NCBI GenBank assembly: GCA_900754285.1
Contig: CAAECB010000041.1
Span: 1 to 44,445, forward strand
DNA: 44,445 nucleotides
DNA from: Clostridia bacterium
Lineage (GTDB): Bacteria > Bacillota > Clostridia > TANB77 > CAG-508
Direction: 5' to 3'
Shown: piece by piece, positions 33,871-42,814 of the stretch
Layout: every line of letters begins with the position of its first letter
How positions within the stretch are numbered: the first letter of the stretch is position 1
Notes under the pieces: model-generated
The model's database searches: none
Told to the model about the DNA's origin: nothing
Seen by the model: only the letters and a program-made list of their open reading frames with translations
Position numbers and translations under genes: made by a program

Positions 33871-36486
33871 ATGGCAGAATTTTCACCTATGATGCAAAGA
33901 TATCTTGAAACAAAAGAACAATACAAAGACTGTATATTATTTTACCGTTTAGGTGACTTTTATGAAATGTTTTTTGATGATGCCATTATAGCAGCAAGAG
34001 AACTAGAAATAACATTGACAGGAAAAGATTGTGGACAAGAAGAAAGAGCACCAATGGCAGGAGTGCCACATCATGCAGCAGAAATGTATATTTCAAGATT
34101 AATAGCAAAAGGATATAAAGTAGCAATATGTGAACAATTAGAGGATCCAAAAACAGCAAAAGGAATAGTAAAAAGAGGAGTAATAAAAGTAGTAACACCA
34201 GGAACAATAATAGATAGTAATATGCTAGAGGAGAGAAAAAATAACTACATAATGGCTGTATATAAAACAGGAATCTATTTTGGAATAAGTGTGTGTGATA
34301 TATCAACAGGAGAATTTTATTCAGCAGAAATAAAAGATCAACAAAACTTTCCACTATTGTTAGATGAATTAGCAAGATATAATCCATCTGAATTAGTAAT
34401 AAATAGTATGATGGCGGATTGTCAAGAAGAAATGTCAAAAATTAAAGAACGCTTTGATTGTTATATAACACGATTCCAAGATAAATTTTTTGATAGTAAA
34501 ATAGATACATTAAATCTAAGGTTTAATATAGTAGATACAAACAACAAAACAATAGAAAATTTGAAGGAAAAAACATTAGCAATTCCGCCAATAAATGCGT
34601 TACTTGCATATATTGAACAAACTCAAATGACAACATTAGACCATTTAAATAAGATAACAATATATCAAATATCAAAATATATGTCTTTAGATATAAATGC
34701 ACGTAGAAATTTAGAGATTACTGAAAAAATGAGAGACAAATCAAAAAAAGGAACACTATTGTGGGTATTAGATAAAACTTCAACATCAATGGGTGGAAGA
34801 ATGTTAAGAAGATGGCTAAATGATCCATTAATAGATACATTGGAAATAAATAATAGATTAAATGCTGTAAAAACTTTAAAAGATGATATGATTTTACGTG
34901 GAGATATAACAGAAAGTCTTAAAAAGGTATATGATATAGAGCGTTTAGCAGGAAAAATGGCTTATGGTAATGCAAATGCACGTGATATGATTACATTAAA
35001 AAATTCTTTAGAAAAATTGCCAGAATTAAAACAAATATTGTCAAATATTAAAGAAAGTATATTGTTAGAAGAAATTTATAAAAACATAGATGAACTAAAA
35101 GATATACATGATTTAATAGAAAAAGCAATTGTAGATGATCCTCCTATGACAATAAAAGATGGTGGAATAATAAAAATAGGATATGATGAAGAAATAGACA
35201 AATTAAAAACAGCTACTACAGAGGGAAAAAGTTGGATAGTAAACTTAGAAGCAGAAGAACGAGAAAAAACAGGAATAAAAAACTTAAAAGTAGGATTTAA
35301 TAAAGTATTTGGATATTTCATAGAAGTAACAAAATCATATTTATCACAAGTACCAGAAAGATATGTAAGAAAACAAACATTAACAAATGCAGAAAGATAT
35401 ATAACAGAAGATTTAAAAAATTTAGAAAATCAAATTTTAGGTGCAGAAGAAAAAGTTGTAAACTTAGAATATAATGCATTTATAGAAATAAGAGAACAAA
35501 TTGCAAAAAATATAAAAAGATTACAAGCAACAGCAATGGCAGTATCTGAGCTAGATGTATTAACATCATTTGCACAAGTTGCAGAAGACTTGAATTATTG
35601 CATGCCACAAGTAGATAACTCTGGAATAATAGATATTAAATCAGGAAGACATCCTGTTATAGAAAAAATGCTTGGAGCAGGTTCATTTGTAGATAATGAT
35701 ACATATTTAGATAAGGAAGAAAACAGACTATCAATAATAACAGGACCTAATATGGCAGGAAAATCTACATATATGAGACAAGTAGCATTAATAACACTTA
35801 TGGCACAAGTAGGAAGTTTTGTACCAGCATCTGAAGCACACATAGGTGTAGTAGACAAAATCTTTACAAGAGTAGGAGCTTCAGACGATTTAAGCATGGG
35901 ACAAAGTACATTTATGGTAGAAATGATGGAAGTAGCAACAATTTTAAAAGAAGCAACATCAAATAGCTTAGTAATACTAGATGAAATAGGTAGAGGAACA
36001 TCAACATATGATGGATTATCAATTGCCTGGGCTGTTGCAGAATATATAGCAGACAAAGAAAAATGTGGAGCAAAGACTTTATTTGCAACACATTATCATG
36101 AATTAACAGAACTAGAAAATCAATCAGAAGGAATTAAAAATTACTCAATAGCAGTTAAAGAAAAAGGAGAAGACATCATATTCTTAAGAAAAATTGTTAG
36201 AGGTGGAACAGATGAAAGTTATGGTATACATGTTGCAAGACTAGCAGGGGTACCAAAAGTAGTAACACAAAAAGCTAATGAGTTTTTAAGAAATATAGAA
36301 AAGAAAAATATTTTAACTGGTAAAAAAGCAGAAAAAGAGGACAAGAAAAAAGTTGAGGGACAATTTGATATGTATAATTATAAATTAGCAGAAATTGCAC
36401 ATGAATTAGATAAAGTTAATTTAAATGAATTAACTCCAATAGATGCGTTAAATACGTTAGTAAAAATCAAAGAAAAGATGAAATAA
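33871..36486 (+). CDS. mutS: DNA mismatch repair protein MutS
   Basis: 871 residues, usual length. Recognises mismatches and acts as an ATPase clamp. N-terminal mismatch-binding domain with the Phe-x-Glu type motif (YRLGDFYEMFFDDA), connector, lever and clamp regions. C-terminal ABC-type ATPase: Walker A GPNMAGKST near residues 625-633, Walker B LVILDEIGRGTSTYDG, switch TLFATHYHEL. The C-terminal dimerisation tail is present. A strong AAAGGAGG site precedes the ATG. No mutL follows; the next gene is unrelated. Confidence 0.98.
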   Translation: MAEFSPMMQRYLETKEQYKDCILFYRLGDFYEMFFDDAIIAARELEITLTGKDCGQEERAPMAGVPHHAAEMYISRLIAKGYKVAICEQLEDPKTAKGIVKRGVIKVVTPGTIIDSNMLEERKNNYIMAVYKTGIYFGISVCDISTGEFYSAEIKDQQNFPLLLDELARYNPSELVINSMMADCQEEMSKIKERFDCYITRFQDKFFDSKIDTLNLRFNIVDTNNKTIENLKEKTLAIPPINALLAYIEQTQMTTLDHLNKITIYQISKYMSLDINARRNLEITEKMRDKSKKGTLLWVLDKTSTSMGGRMLRRWLNDPLIDTLEINNRLNAVKTLKDDMILRGDITESLKKVYDIERLAGKMAYGNANARDMITLKNSLEKLPELKQILSNIKESILLEEIYKNIDELKDIHDLIEKAIVDDPPMTIKDGGIIKIGYDEEIDKLKTATTEGKSWIVNLEAEEREKTGIKNLKVGFNKVFGYFIEVTKSYLSQVPERYVRKQTLTNAERYITEDLKNLENQILGAEEKVVNLEYNAFIEIREQIAKNIKRLQATAMAVSELDVLTSFAQVAEDLNYCMPQVDNSGIIDIKSGRHPVIEKMLGAGSFVDNDTYLDKEENRLSIITGPNMAGKSTYMRQVALITLMAQVGSFVPASEAHIGVVDKIFTRVGASDDLSMGQSTFMVEMMEVATILKEATSNSLVILDEIGRGTSTYDGLSIAWAVAEYIADKEKCGAKTLFATHYHELTELENQSEGIKNYSIAVKEKGEDIIFLRKIVRGGTDESYGIHVARLAGVPKVVTQKANEFLRNIEKKNILTGKKAEKEDKKKVEGQFDMYNYKLAEIAHELDKVNLNELTPIDALNTLVKIKEKMK

Positions 36487-36510
36487 AATTTGGAAGGATG
36501 TAATTAAATT

Positions 36511-38202
36511 ATGTATGAAAGAAGTGCAATCGTATTAGAAAAATACTTGAATAAAGTTTTCGGACCAGACAAAGAATCAGATATAAGAGTTAGTTATGAG
36601 ACATTTAAAAATGTTTTGGAAGAGATGGAAAAATATCAAGTAATAACAGAAGAAGAGGAAAAAATAATAGATGAATTTGATGATATTGTAAACAAAATGC
36701 AAAAAATCCAAAAAGAGCAAGAAGGATTAAGTAAAGAAGTAACTAAACATGAAGATATAAGAACTAAACTTTTCAATGATTTTGATCAAGAACCAGCTAC
36801 AATAGAGAAAAAATTAGTTAAAATAGAAAATATTATAGAAGAAAGAACTCAAAAACAAAAAGAATTAAGAGAAACGTATATAGATTTGTTAAATGAATTT
36901 ACAGAGAAACAAAATGAAAGAAATAAATGCAACAAAATGAAAAGGACATCAGAAACAAATCATATAAAAATCTTAAATGATGCTGTAGAAACATTAGGTT
37001 CAATAGATATATCAAATGTTAAAAAATTAAAAGAATTTATAACAACTGATGATGAATTACTATGTGAGTCATTAAATAAAATAATGCTAGAAAATGGAAA
37101 AAACGAAAAAGTAAAATTTGATAAAGATGTAATAAAAAAAGCAGTTGAAGTAAGAATTAAAATGGCTAAAAAAGAGGCTGAATGTTATGTACTTTCTTAT
37201 GAAAGATTAAAAAGATTAATGGCTGAAATTGATAATGATAACTTGAATTTAGCAAGATATCAAAAAACATTAAAAGATGTAACTGCTAAAATTAAATTTT
37301 TAGAAATAGAAAAAGAATATTTAGTAAGTTTTCTAGATAATGAAAGAATAACTGCAATAAGTGGAGAAAAAGCACATAAAGTAATGATGGAACAAGCATG
37401 TAAAGATTTTGATGGAGATATGGTTCAAATACATAATTTGTATAATTTATTGGCTCGTGAAATATCAGGAAAATCAACAAAAAAAGCGTATAAAGAATTA
37501 TATAATGGCACATATTTATTAGGAATAGAAGAAACAGAAAAAACATTTAATCAAGAAGTAAATACAATAAAATCAAAAGCAGGATTAGGAACAATAATAA
37601 ATACAAATTATTGGAGAATAGAAGGAATAAAAAGTATTTATGAAACATTTAATAATGAAGTAGAAGAAAATTATGGAAGAGATTTATCAGAATTTATGCC
37701 AGAAGAAAAAGTCGAAGAAATAGAAGAAATTGAAGAAGAACCAGAATTAGTAGAAAATGAACAAGATAATTCAGATGAAGAGGAATGGTTTATAAGCAAT
37801 AAAGATATAAACAAAGATGAAAATGAATTAGATTTAGAAGATGATGACGAATATTCTGATAATGACTATGATGATAGTGATGCTGAGTATGAATCAGATG
37901 AGTATGATGATGAATATGAAGATGATTATGACGATTATGATGACGAGTATGACGATACAGATGAATATGATGATTATGATGATGATTATGAAGACGAAGA
38001 ACCAGAAGATGATGAAGAAAATGAAAATGATGAAAATAATGAAGAGCTAGATGAGGAAAATGCTGAAAGTGATGAAGAAAAAGAAAGAGAAGAAATAAGA
38101 GAATATATAAAAGGAAAGACAAAGAAATCATCAAAAAGCAAAAATAAAAAACAAGAAAAAGAAAGTATATTCGAAAAATTTTTCTCAAAAGGAAAAGCAT
38201 AA
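36511..38202 (+). CDS. Coiled-coil protein with a very acidic D/E/Y-rich tail
   Basis: 563 residues, no signal peptide. Residues 1-400 are mostly helical and coiled-coil (EEEEKIIDEFDDIVNKMQKI, IIEERTQKQKELRETYIDLL). Residues about 400-535 are an unbroken acidic region dominated by D, E and Y (DDEYEDDYDDYDDEYDD), followed by a basic end (KTKKSSKSKNKKQEKES, then IFEKFFSKGKA). No family is recognised. The acidic-then-basic ending and cytosolic look would suit a protein that organises others or binds cations or nucleic-acid-binding proteins, but that is speculation. It follows mutS by 24 nt with GGAAGGA upstream, so it is probably co-transcribed. Confidence 0.72.
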   Translation: MYERSAIVLEKYLNKVFGPDKESDIRVSYETFKNVLEEMEKYQVITEEEEKIIDEFDDIVNKMQKIQKEQEGLSKEVTKHEDIRTKLFNDFDQEPATIEKKLVKIENIIEERTQKQKELRETYIDLLNEFTEKQNERNKCNKMKRTSETNHIKILNDAVETLGSIDISNVKKLKEFITTDDELLCESLNKIMLENGKNEKVKFDKDVIKKAVEVRIKMAKKEAECYVLSYERLKRLMAEIDNDNLNLARYQKTLKDVTAKIKFLEIEKEYLVSFLDNERITAISGEKAHKVMMEQACKDFDGDMVQIHNLYNLLAREISGKSTKKAYKELYNGTYLLGIEETEKTFNQEVNTIKSKAGLGTIINTNYWRIEGIKSIYETFNNEVEENYGRDLSEFMPEEKVEEIEEIEEEPELVENEQDNSDEEEWFISNKDINKDENELDLEDDDEYSDNDYDDSDAEYESDEYDDEYEDDYDDYDDEYDDTDEYDDYDDDYEDEEPEDDEENENDENNEELDEENAESDEEKEREEIREYIKGKTKKSSKSKNKKQEKESIFEKFFSKGKA

Positions 38203-38247
38203 AAAGAACAAAATAGAGCAAATTATGAAAAATTTGTATTATATTGG

Positions 38248-38277
38248 AAAGCTATAGTTTTGGAGTAATGTAGCTTT
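38248..38277 (+). terminator. Hairpin between the acidic protein and the ABC ATPase
   Basis: AAAGCTA (38248-38254) pairs with TAGCTTT (38271-38277) with a 16-nt loop and no T-tract. It could be a weak terminator or an RNA-processing site. Confidence 0.3.
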
Positions 38278-38291
38278 GGAAAGGAGAAAAA

Positions 38292-38993
38292 ATGTCATAT
38301 ATTGAATTTAAAGATGTTGTAAAACAATATCAAATGGGAGAGGTAACAATAACGGCATTAGATAAAACAAATTTTTCAATAGAAAAAGGAGAGCTAGTTG
38401 TAATAGTAGGACCAAGTGGAGCTGGAAAAACAACAGCTCTTAATATTTTAGGAGGAATGGACACAGTAACCTCGGGAACAGTAATAATAGATGGAAAAGA
38501 TATAAGCAAATTAAAAAAGAAAGAATTAACAAAATATAGAAGAGAAGATATAGGATTTGTATTCCAATTTTATAATTTAGTACAAAATTTAACAACATTA
38601 GAAAATGTAGAATTGGCAACACAAATATGTAAAGATTCACTTGAACCAAAAGCAATATTAAAAAAAGTAGGGTTAGAGGAAAGAATGAAAAACTTCCCAT
38701 CACAATTATCTGGAGGAGAACAACAAAGAGTAGCAATAGCAAGGGCAATTGCTAAAAATCCAAAAATATTATTATGTGATGAACCAACAGGGGCATTAGA
38801 TTATAATACAGGAAAGCAAATTTTACAATTATTGCAAGACACTGCCAAAAAAGAAAAAATGACAGTAATAATAATAACCCATAATGCAGCATTAACACCA
38901 ATGGCAGATAAAGTAATAAGATTTAAAAACGGAAAAGCACAAGACATAAAAATAAATGAAAAACCATTACCTATTTCAGAAATTGAATGGTAA
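38292..38993 (+). CDS. ABC transporter ATP-binding protein (MacB/LolD-type)
   Basis: 233 residues. ATPase that drives the permease encoded next. Walker A GPSGAGKTT at residues 40-48, Q-loop VFQFYNLVQNLT, signature LSGGEQQRVAIARA from 139, Walker B LLCDEPTGALD around 163, and switch histidine in IIITHNAAL. The FYNLVQNLTTLENVELA sequence is typical of ATPases working with FtsX-like permeases that export peptides or lipoproteins, or act as mechanotransmitters or antibiotic sensors. Substrate unknown. AAAGGAG site 5-6 nt before the ATG. Confidence 0.93.
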   Translation: MSYIEFKDVVKQYQMGEVTITALDKTNFSIEKGELVVIVGPSGAGKTTALNILGGMDTVTSGTVIIDGKDISKLKKKELTKYRREDIGFVFQFYNLVQNLTTLENVELATQICKDSLEPKAILKKVGLEERMKNFPSQLSGGEQQRVAIARAIAKNPKILLCDEPTGALDYNTGKQILQLLQDTAKKEKMTVIIITHNAALTPMADKVIRFKNGKAQDIKINEKPLPISEIEW

Positions 38994-38997
38994 AGAA

Positions 38998-39026
38998 TTG
39001 CTATTATATTATGGAAAAATTATAGT
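38998..39026 (+). promoter_or_regulatory. Possible promoter between ABC ATPase and permease
   Basis: TTGCTA at 38998-39003, 17-nt spacer, TATAGT at 39021-39026 with an overlapping TATAAT at 39026-39031. It might give the permease extra transcription independent of the ATPase. Confidence 0.4.
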
Positions 39027-39087
39027 ATAATGAAAAATTTAAAAAAATATCAATTCAATTTTAAAGAGAAAGGAAGGTAGCAAAAGT

Positions 39088-41586
39088 ATGGTTAAAGCAC
39101 TTCATAAAGATGCAATAAAAGAAATTGTAAATACAAGAAAAAGATTTTTATCTATATTGCTAATAGTATTATTAGGAGTAGGCTTTTTTGCAGGAATAAG
39201 AGCGACAAGTCCAGATATGAAAAAAACAGCAGACACATATTTTGATGAAACCAAAATGATGGACATAGAAGTAATTTCCACAACAGGTCTAACAGATGAT
39301 AATGTAAAAGGAATACAAGACCTGGAAGATGTAGAAATTGCAGAGGGAACATATAGTAAAGATGTATTAACAAAAGTAGATGATGAGGAATTTGTACTAA
39401 AAGTTCACACACTTTCAGACAACATAAATTGTGTAAAACTGCAACAAGGAGAAATGCCTAAAAATGAAAATGAATGTGTAGTAGAAGAAAGCTTTTTGAA
39501 AGGAACAAATAAGCAAATAGGAGATACAATAACATTAGAATCAGATGATACATTAGTGGGGCCAAATTTAAAAAACAAAGAAATAAAAATTGTAGGGACA
39601 ATACGTTCACCACTATATATATCAAGAGAAAGAGAATCTACAAAATTAGCATCAGGAAAAATAAATTATTATATTTATGTACCAAAATCAGAAATAATAT
39701 CAAACATCTATACAGAAATGTATGTTAAAGTAAAAGGCGCAGAAGAGCTAGATACATTTTCAGATGAATATACAGATAAAGTCAAAGAAGTAAAAGATAG
39801 CATATCAATGTTTTTGGGGACGGAGCAAAAAAACACTACATCGATGTTTTTGGGGCCGGACTCAAAAAACACCACACTAATAAAACCTGAATGGTATATA
39901 TTAGATAGAAGCCAAAATACAGGATATGCAAGTTATTCACAAGATTCAGAAAGAATAGCAAATATAGGAAAAGTATTTCCAGTAGTATTTTTTGTAATAG
40001 CAGCATTAATAAGTTTAACTTCAATGACTAGAATGGTAGAAGAGCAAAGAGTACAAATAGGGACATTAAAAGCATTAGGCTACACTAAAGGAAAAATAGC
40101 TTCAAAATATATAATATATGCAATTTTAGCCACATTAATAGGTGGAATAATAGGAATGTTAATAGGATTTAGAATAATACCAGAAATCATATATAATATG
40201 TATACAATGATGTATTCAATTAAAGATGTTGTACTAAGTTTTAATACAGAGATGGCAATTACTGGATTAGGTTGGGCATTAATATGCACAGTAGGAGCAA
40301 CAATAATAGCATGTTATAAAGAACTAAACTTACAACCAGCGGCATTAATGCGACCAAAATCACCAAAGGCAGGAAAAAGAGTATTACTAGAAAAAATAAC
40401 ATGGTTATGGTCAAAGTTAAAATTCACCCAAAAAGTTACTATAAGAAATGTATTTAGATACAAAAAAAGAGTATCTATGACAATAATAGGAATATTAGGA
40501 TGTACAGCATTAATGGTTGCAGGATTTGGGTTAAGAGAATCAGTAAGTAATATGATACCTTCACAATATGGAGAAGTGTTTTTATATGATACATCAATAA
40601 CTTTAAAATCGGAATTGTCAAAAGAAGATATAGCAGAACAAGTAAAAGAGATATCAGATATAAGTACAATAGATGATGCAAATGATGTATCAGAAGCAAT
40701 GGCGTTTAATATGCAAGCTGTGGAGATATTAGGTAAAGACAATAACCAGGATATACAGCTAATAATACCAGAAAAAACAGAAAAACTTTCAGATTATATT
40801 GTATTAGAAAATAGGAAATCAAAGGAAAAATATGATTTAACAAATGGAGTAGTAATAACAGAAAAGCTATCCAAATTGCTTGGAATAAAACAAGGAGATA
40901 CAATTAAAATAAAAAATTCAGATGATAAACAAGCAGAAGTTGAAGTAAAAGGAATTACAAAAAATTATCTAATGCATTATATGTATATTAGTCCAGGATA
41001 TTATGAAAAGATTTTTGGAGAAGAAGTAAAATATAACACGATATTATTAAAAGAACAAAATCAAATAAAAGAAACAGAAGAAGCAGAAAACAAACTGGGA
41101 AAAGAGATATTGGAAAATGCCAATATTTCCAAAGTTACATTTATGTCTCAAACAAAATCAATATTTGATGATGTTATGGATAACATGACTTTTGTTGTTT
41201 GGATATTAATAATATCAGCAGGTTTACTTGCATTTGTAGTATTATATAATTTAGCAAATGTAAATATAAGTGAAAGAATAAGAGAATTAGCAACAATTAA
41301 AGTTTTAGGTTTTTATGATAAAGAAGTTTATGATTATGTTGGAAGAGAGACTACAATTTTAACAATAATAGGTATAGCTTTAGGTTTAGTAGCAGGATAT
41401 TTTTTAGAAATGTTTATTTTAAAAACTTGTGAATTAGATATCTTAATGTTTGATACACGTGTAAGTGTATGGACTTATATTTATTCAGCTAGTTTAACAG
41501 TATTATTTACAGTAATAGTAAGTATTGTGACATATTTTGCATTAAAGAAAATTGATATGATTGAAAGTCTAAAAAGTGTAGAATAG
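39088..41586 (+). CDS. FtsX-like ABC transporter permease carrying an in-frame repeat insertion
   Basis: 832 residues. Large MacB/FtsX-type permease pairing with the ATPase just upstream. N-terminal helix (LSILLIVLLGVGFFAGI), extracellular domain to about 290, three FtsX-core helices (VVFFVIAALISLTSM near 300, ATLIGGIIGMLIGF near 352, GWALICTVGATIIAC near 395). A second helix near 468 precedes another extracellular domain, and a second FtsX core occupies 700-830 (ISERIRELATIKVLGF). Residues 241-263 (SMFLGTEQKNTT, then SMFLGPDSKNTT) are translated copies of the dispersed palindromic repeat, located at the end of the first extracellular domain where they may be tolerated. AAAGGAAGG site before the ATG. 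Confidence 0.92.
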   Translation: MVKALHKDAIKEIVNTRKRFLSILLIVLLGVGFFAGIRATSPDMKKTADTYFDETKMMDIEVISTTGLTDDNVKGIQDLEDVEIAEGTYSKDVLTKVDDEEFVLKVHTLSDNINCVKLQQGEMPKNENECVVEESFLKGTNKQIGDTITLESDDTLVGPNLKNKEIKIVGTIRSPLYISRERESTKLASGKINYYIYVPKSEIISNIYTEMYVKVKGAEELDTFSDEYTDKVKEVKDSISMFLGTEQKNTTSMFLGPDSKNTTLIKPEWYILDRSQNTGYASYSQDSERIANIGKVFPVVFFVIAALISLTSMTRMVEEQRVQIGTLKALGYTKGKIASKYIIYAILATLIGGIIGMLIGFRIIPEIIYNMYTMMYSIKDVVLSFNTEMAITGLGWALICTVGATIIACYKELNLQPAALMRPKSPKAGKRVLLEKITWLWSKLKFTQKVTIRNVFRYKKRVSMTIIGILGCTALMVAGFGLRESVSNMIPSQYGEVFLYDTSITLKSELSKEDIAEQVKEISDISTIDDANDVSEAMAFNMQAVEILGKDNNQDIQLIIPEKTEKLSDYIVLENRKSKEKYDLTNGVVITEKLSKLLGIKQGDTIKIKNSDDKQAEVEVKGITKNYLMHYMYISPGYYEKIFGEEVKYNTILLKEQNQIKETEEAENKLGKEILENANISKVTFMSQTKSIFDDVMDNMTFVVWILIISAGLLAFVVLYNLANVNISERIRELATIKVLGFYDKEVYDYVGRETTILTIIGIALGLVAGYFLEMFILKTCELDILMFDTRVSVWTYIYSASLTVLFTVIVSIVTYFALKKIDMIESLKSVE
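39808..39873 (+). repeat. Palindromic repeat pair inside a coding sequence
   Basis: A GAGC-type copy at 39808-39837 (GTTTTTGGGGACGGAGC) and a GACTC-type copy at 39843-39873 (GTTTTTGGGGCCGGACTC), separated by 5 nt (ACATC). The stretch of 66 nt is a multiple of three, so the permease frame stays open and reads two alike peptides, MFLGTEQKNT and MFLGPDSKNT. Confidence 0.92.
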
Positions 41587-41602
41587 GCATGATAGAACAA
41601 AA

Positions 41603-41655
41603 GCGGACATTAGTAATATTAGCCTTATTAGAAAAATTTAAAGTTCGCGTTTTTT
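41603..41655 (+). terminator. Probable terminator behind the permease gene
   Basis: GCGGAC (41603-41608) pairs with GTTCGC (41643-41648, one G-U), followed by GTTTTTT. The loop is long (34 nt) and AT-rich with its own weak pairing. Confidence 0.4.
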
Positions 41656-41698
41656 AAGACATTGAGCAAAATTTAATAAAAAAGTAGGGTATGAATAA

Positions 41699-42205
41699 AT
41701 GAAAAATAAAAAAAGTGCAAATAAAAAAGAAAATAAAAAGAAGGTACTTTTTATATCAAGTACAGGAGGGCATTTTGATGAATTATTACAATTAAAACCA
41801 TTGTTTAAAAAATATAATTCATATATAATAACAGAAAAAGATAAATCAAATGAAAGTCTAAAAGAGATATATGGAGACAAAATGTATTTTTTACCATATG
41901 GAACAAGAGCTAAGCTATTTACATATATATTCAAATATTTCTATTTGTGTTTAAGAACAGTATATTTATATTTTAAAATAAGACCAAAGGTAATAATAAC
42001 AACAGGAACACATACAGCAGGCCCAATGTGCATAATAGGAAAGATTTTTGGAAGTAAAATTATATATATAGAAACAATAGCAAATACAAACAAAAAAACA
42101 GCAACAGGAAAATTGATATATCCAATAGCAGATTTGTTTATAGTGCAATGGGAAGAAATGCTTAAATTATATCCAAAAGCAATATATGGAGGTACAATAT
42201 ATTAA
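41699..42205 (+). CDS. pssD: PssD/Cps14F-type glycosyltransferase subunit (Alg14-like)
   Basis: 168 residues. N-terminal half of a split GT-B glycosyltransferase (Alg14-like) that transfers a sugar to the lipid-linked polysaccharide intermediate together with the next gene product. Signatures: KVLFISSTGGHFDELLQL, TTGTHTAGPMCIIGKIFG, IYIETIANTNKKTATGKL and VQWEEMLKLYPKA. This subunit usually anchors the catalytic partner to the membrane. Start ATG 41699, 9 nt after AGTAGGG. Its TAA stop shares one base with the ATG of the partner gene, implying translational coupling. Confidence 0.9.
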   Translation: MKNKKSANKKENKKKVLFISSTGGHFDELLQLKPLFKKYNSYIITEKDKSNESLKEIYGDKMYFLPYGTRAKLFTYIFKYFYLCLRTVYLYFKIRPKVIITTGTHTAGPMCIIGKIFGSKIIYIETIANTNKKTATGKLIYPIADLFIVQWEEMLKLYPKAIYGGTIY

Positions 42206-42705
42206 TGATATTAGTAATGTTAGGAACTCAAAATAATAGTTTCCATAGGCTATTAGAAGAGCTAGATAAATTAATTGAAAAAGAAATTATACAAGAAGAG
42301 GTAATAGTACAAGCAGGACATACAAAATATAAAAGTAAAAACATGGAAATATTTGATTTAATACCAAAAGAAGAAATAAAAAAATTTCAGCAAGAAGCAA
42401 CATATATAATAACACACGGAGGAGCAGGTTCAATAATCTCATCAATAAAATGTGGCAAAAAAGTAATAGCAGTACCAAGAAAACATGAATATGGAGAACA
42501 TGTAAATAATCATCAAGAAGAAATTGTGGATTTATTTAATGCAAAAGGCTATATTTTAGGAATAAATGATGTAACTGAGCTAGAAAAAGCTATAAAAAAG
42601 ATACCAGAATTTAAACCTGTAAAGTATCAATCAGATAATAGTAAAATGTTATCAATTATAGAAAATTTCATTGATGTTTTTGGGGCCGGAGCAAAAAAAC
42701 ACTGA
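42205..42705 (+). CDS. pssE: PssE/Cps14G-type glycosyltransferase subunit (Alg13-like) with repeat-derived C-terminus
   Basis: 166 residues. C-terminal half of the split GT-B enzyme (glycosyltransferase 28 C-domain), the nucleotide-sugar-binding part. Signatures: MILVMLGTQNNSFHRLLEEL, TYIITHGGAGSIISSIKCGK, VAVPRK-like VIAVPRKHEYGEHVNNHQ. The product pairs with the preceding PssD. The final residues DVFGAGAKKH and the stop are encoded by the first copy of the repeat pair that begins at 42672, so the original C-terminus has been replaced or extended. It follows PssD by a one-base overlap. Confidence 0.9.
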   Translation: MILVMLGTQNNSFHRLLEELDKLIEKEIIQEEVIVQAGHTKYKSKNMEIFDLIPKEEIKKFQQEATYIITHGGAGSIISSIKCGKKVIAVPRKHEYGEHVNNHQEEIVDLFNAKGYILGINDVTELEKAIKKIPEFKPVKYQSDNSKMLSIIENFIDVFGAGAKKH

Positions 42706-42734
42706 TGTTTTTGGGGCCGGACTCAAAAAACACC
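42672..42734 (+). repeat. Palindromic repeat pair overlapping the 3' end of pssE
   Basis: A GAGC-type copy at 42672-42703 (TGATGTTTTTGGGGCCGGAG) and a GACTC-type copy at 42703-42734 (TTTTTGGGGCCGGACTC), directly adjoining. The pssE stop codon (42703-42705) sits on their junction, and the same TGATG junction occurs at 248 where another gene ends. Confidence 0.92.
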
Positions 42735-42814
42735 AATGTAGTTGGAAAAAATTTTATATGTGTTTATTAATTAATAATAATTTTTAGGATACAGTAAAGG
42801 AATGTTATTGAAAA

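Noticed and set aside
37790..38221. Reverse-strand His/Leu-rich frame opposite the acidic tail
   Set aside because: It is the antisense shadow of GAT/GAA/TAT codons. Similar Leu/Ile-rich reverse frames across the window mirror A-rich coding strands.
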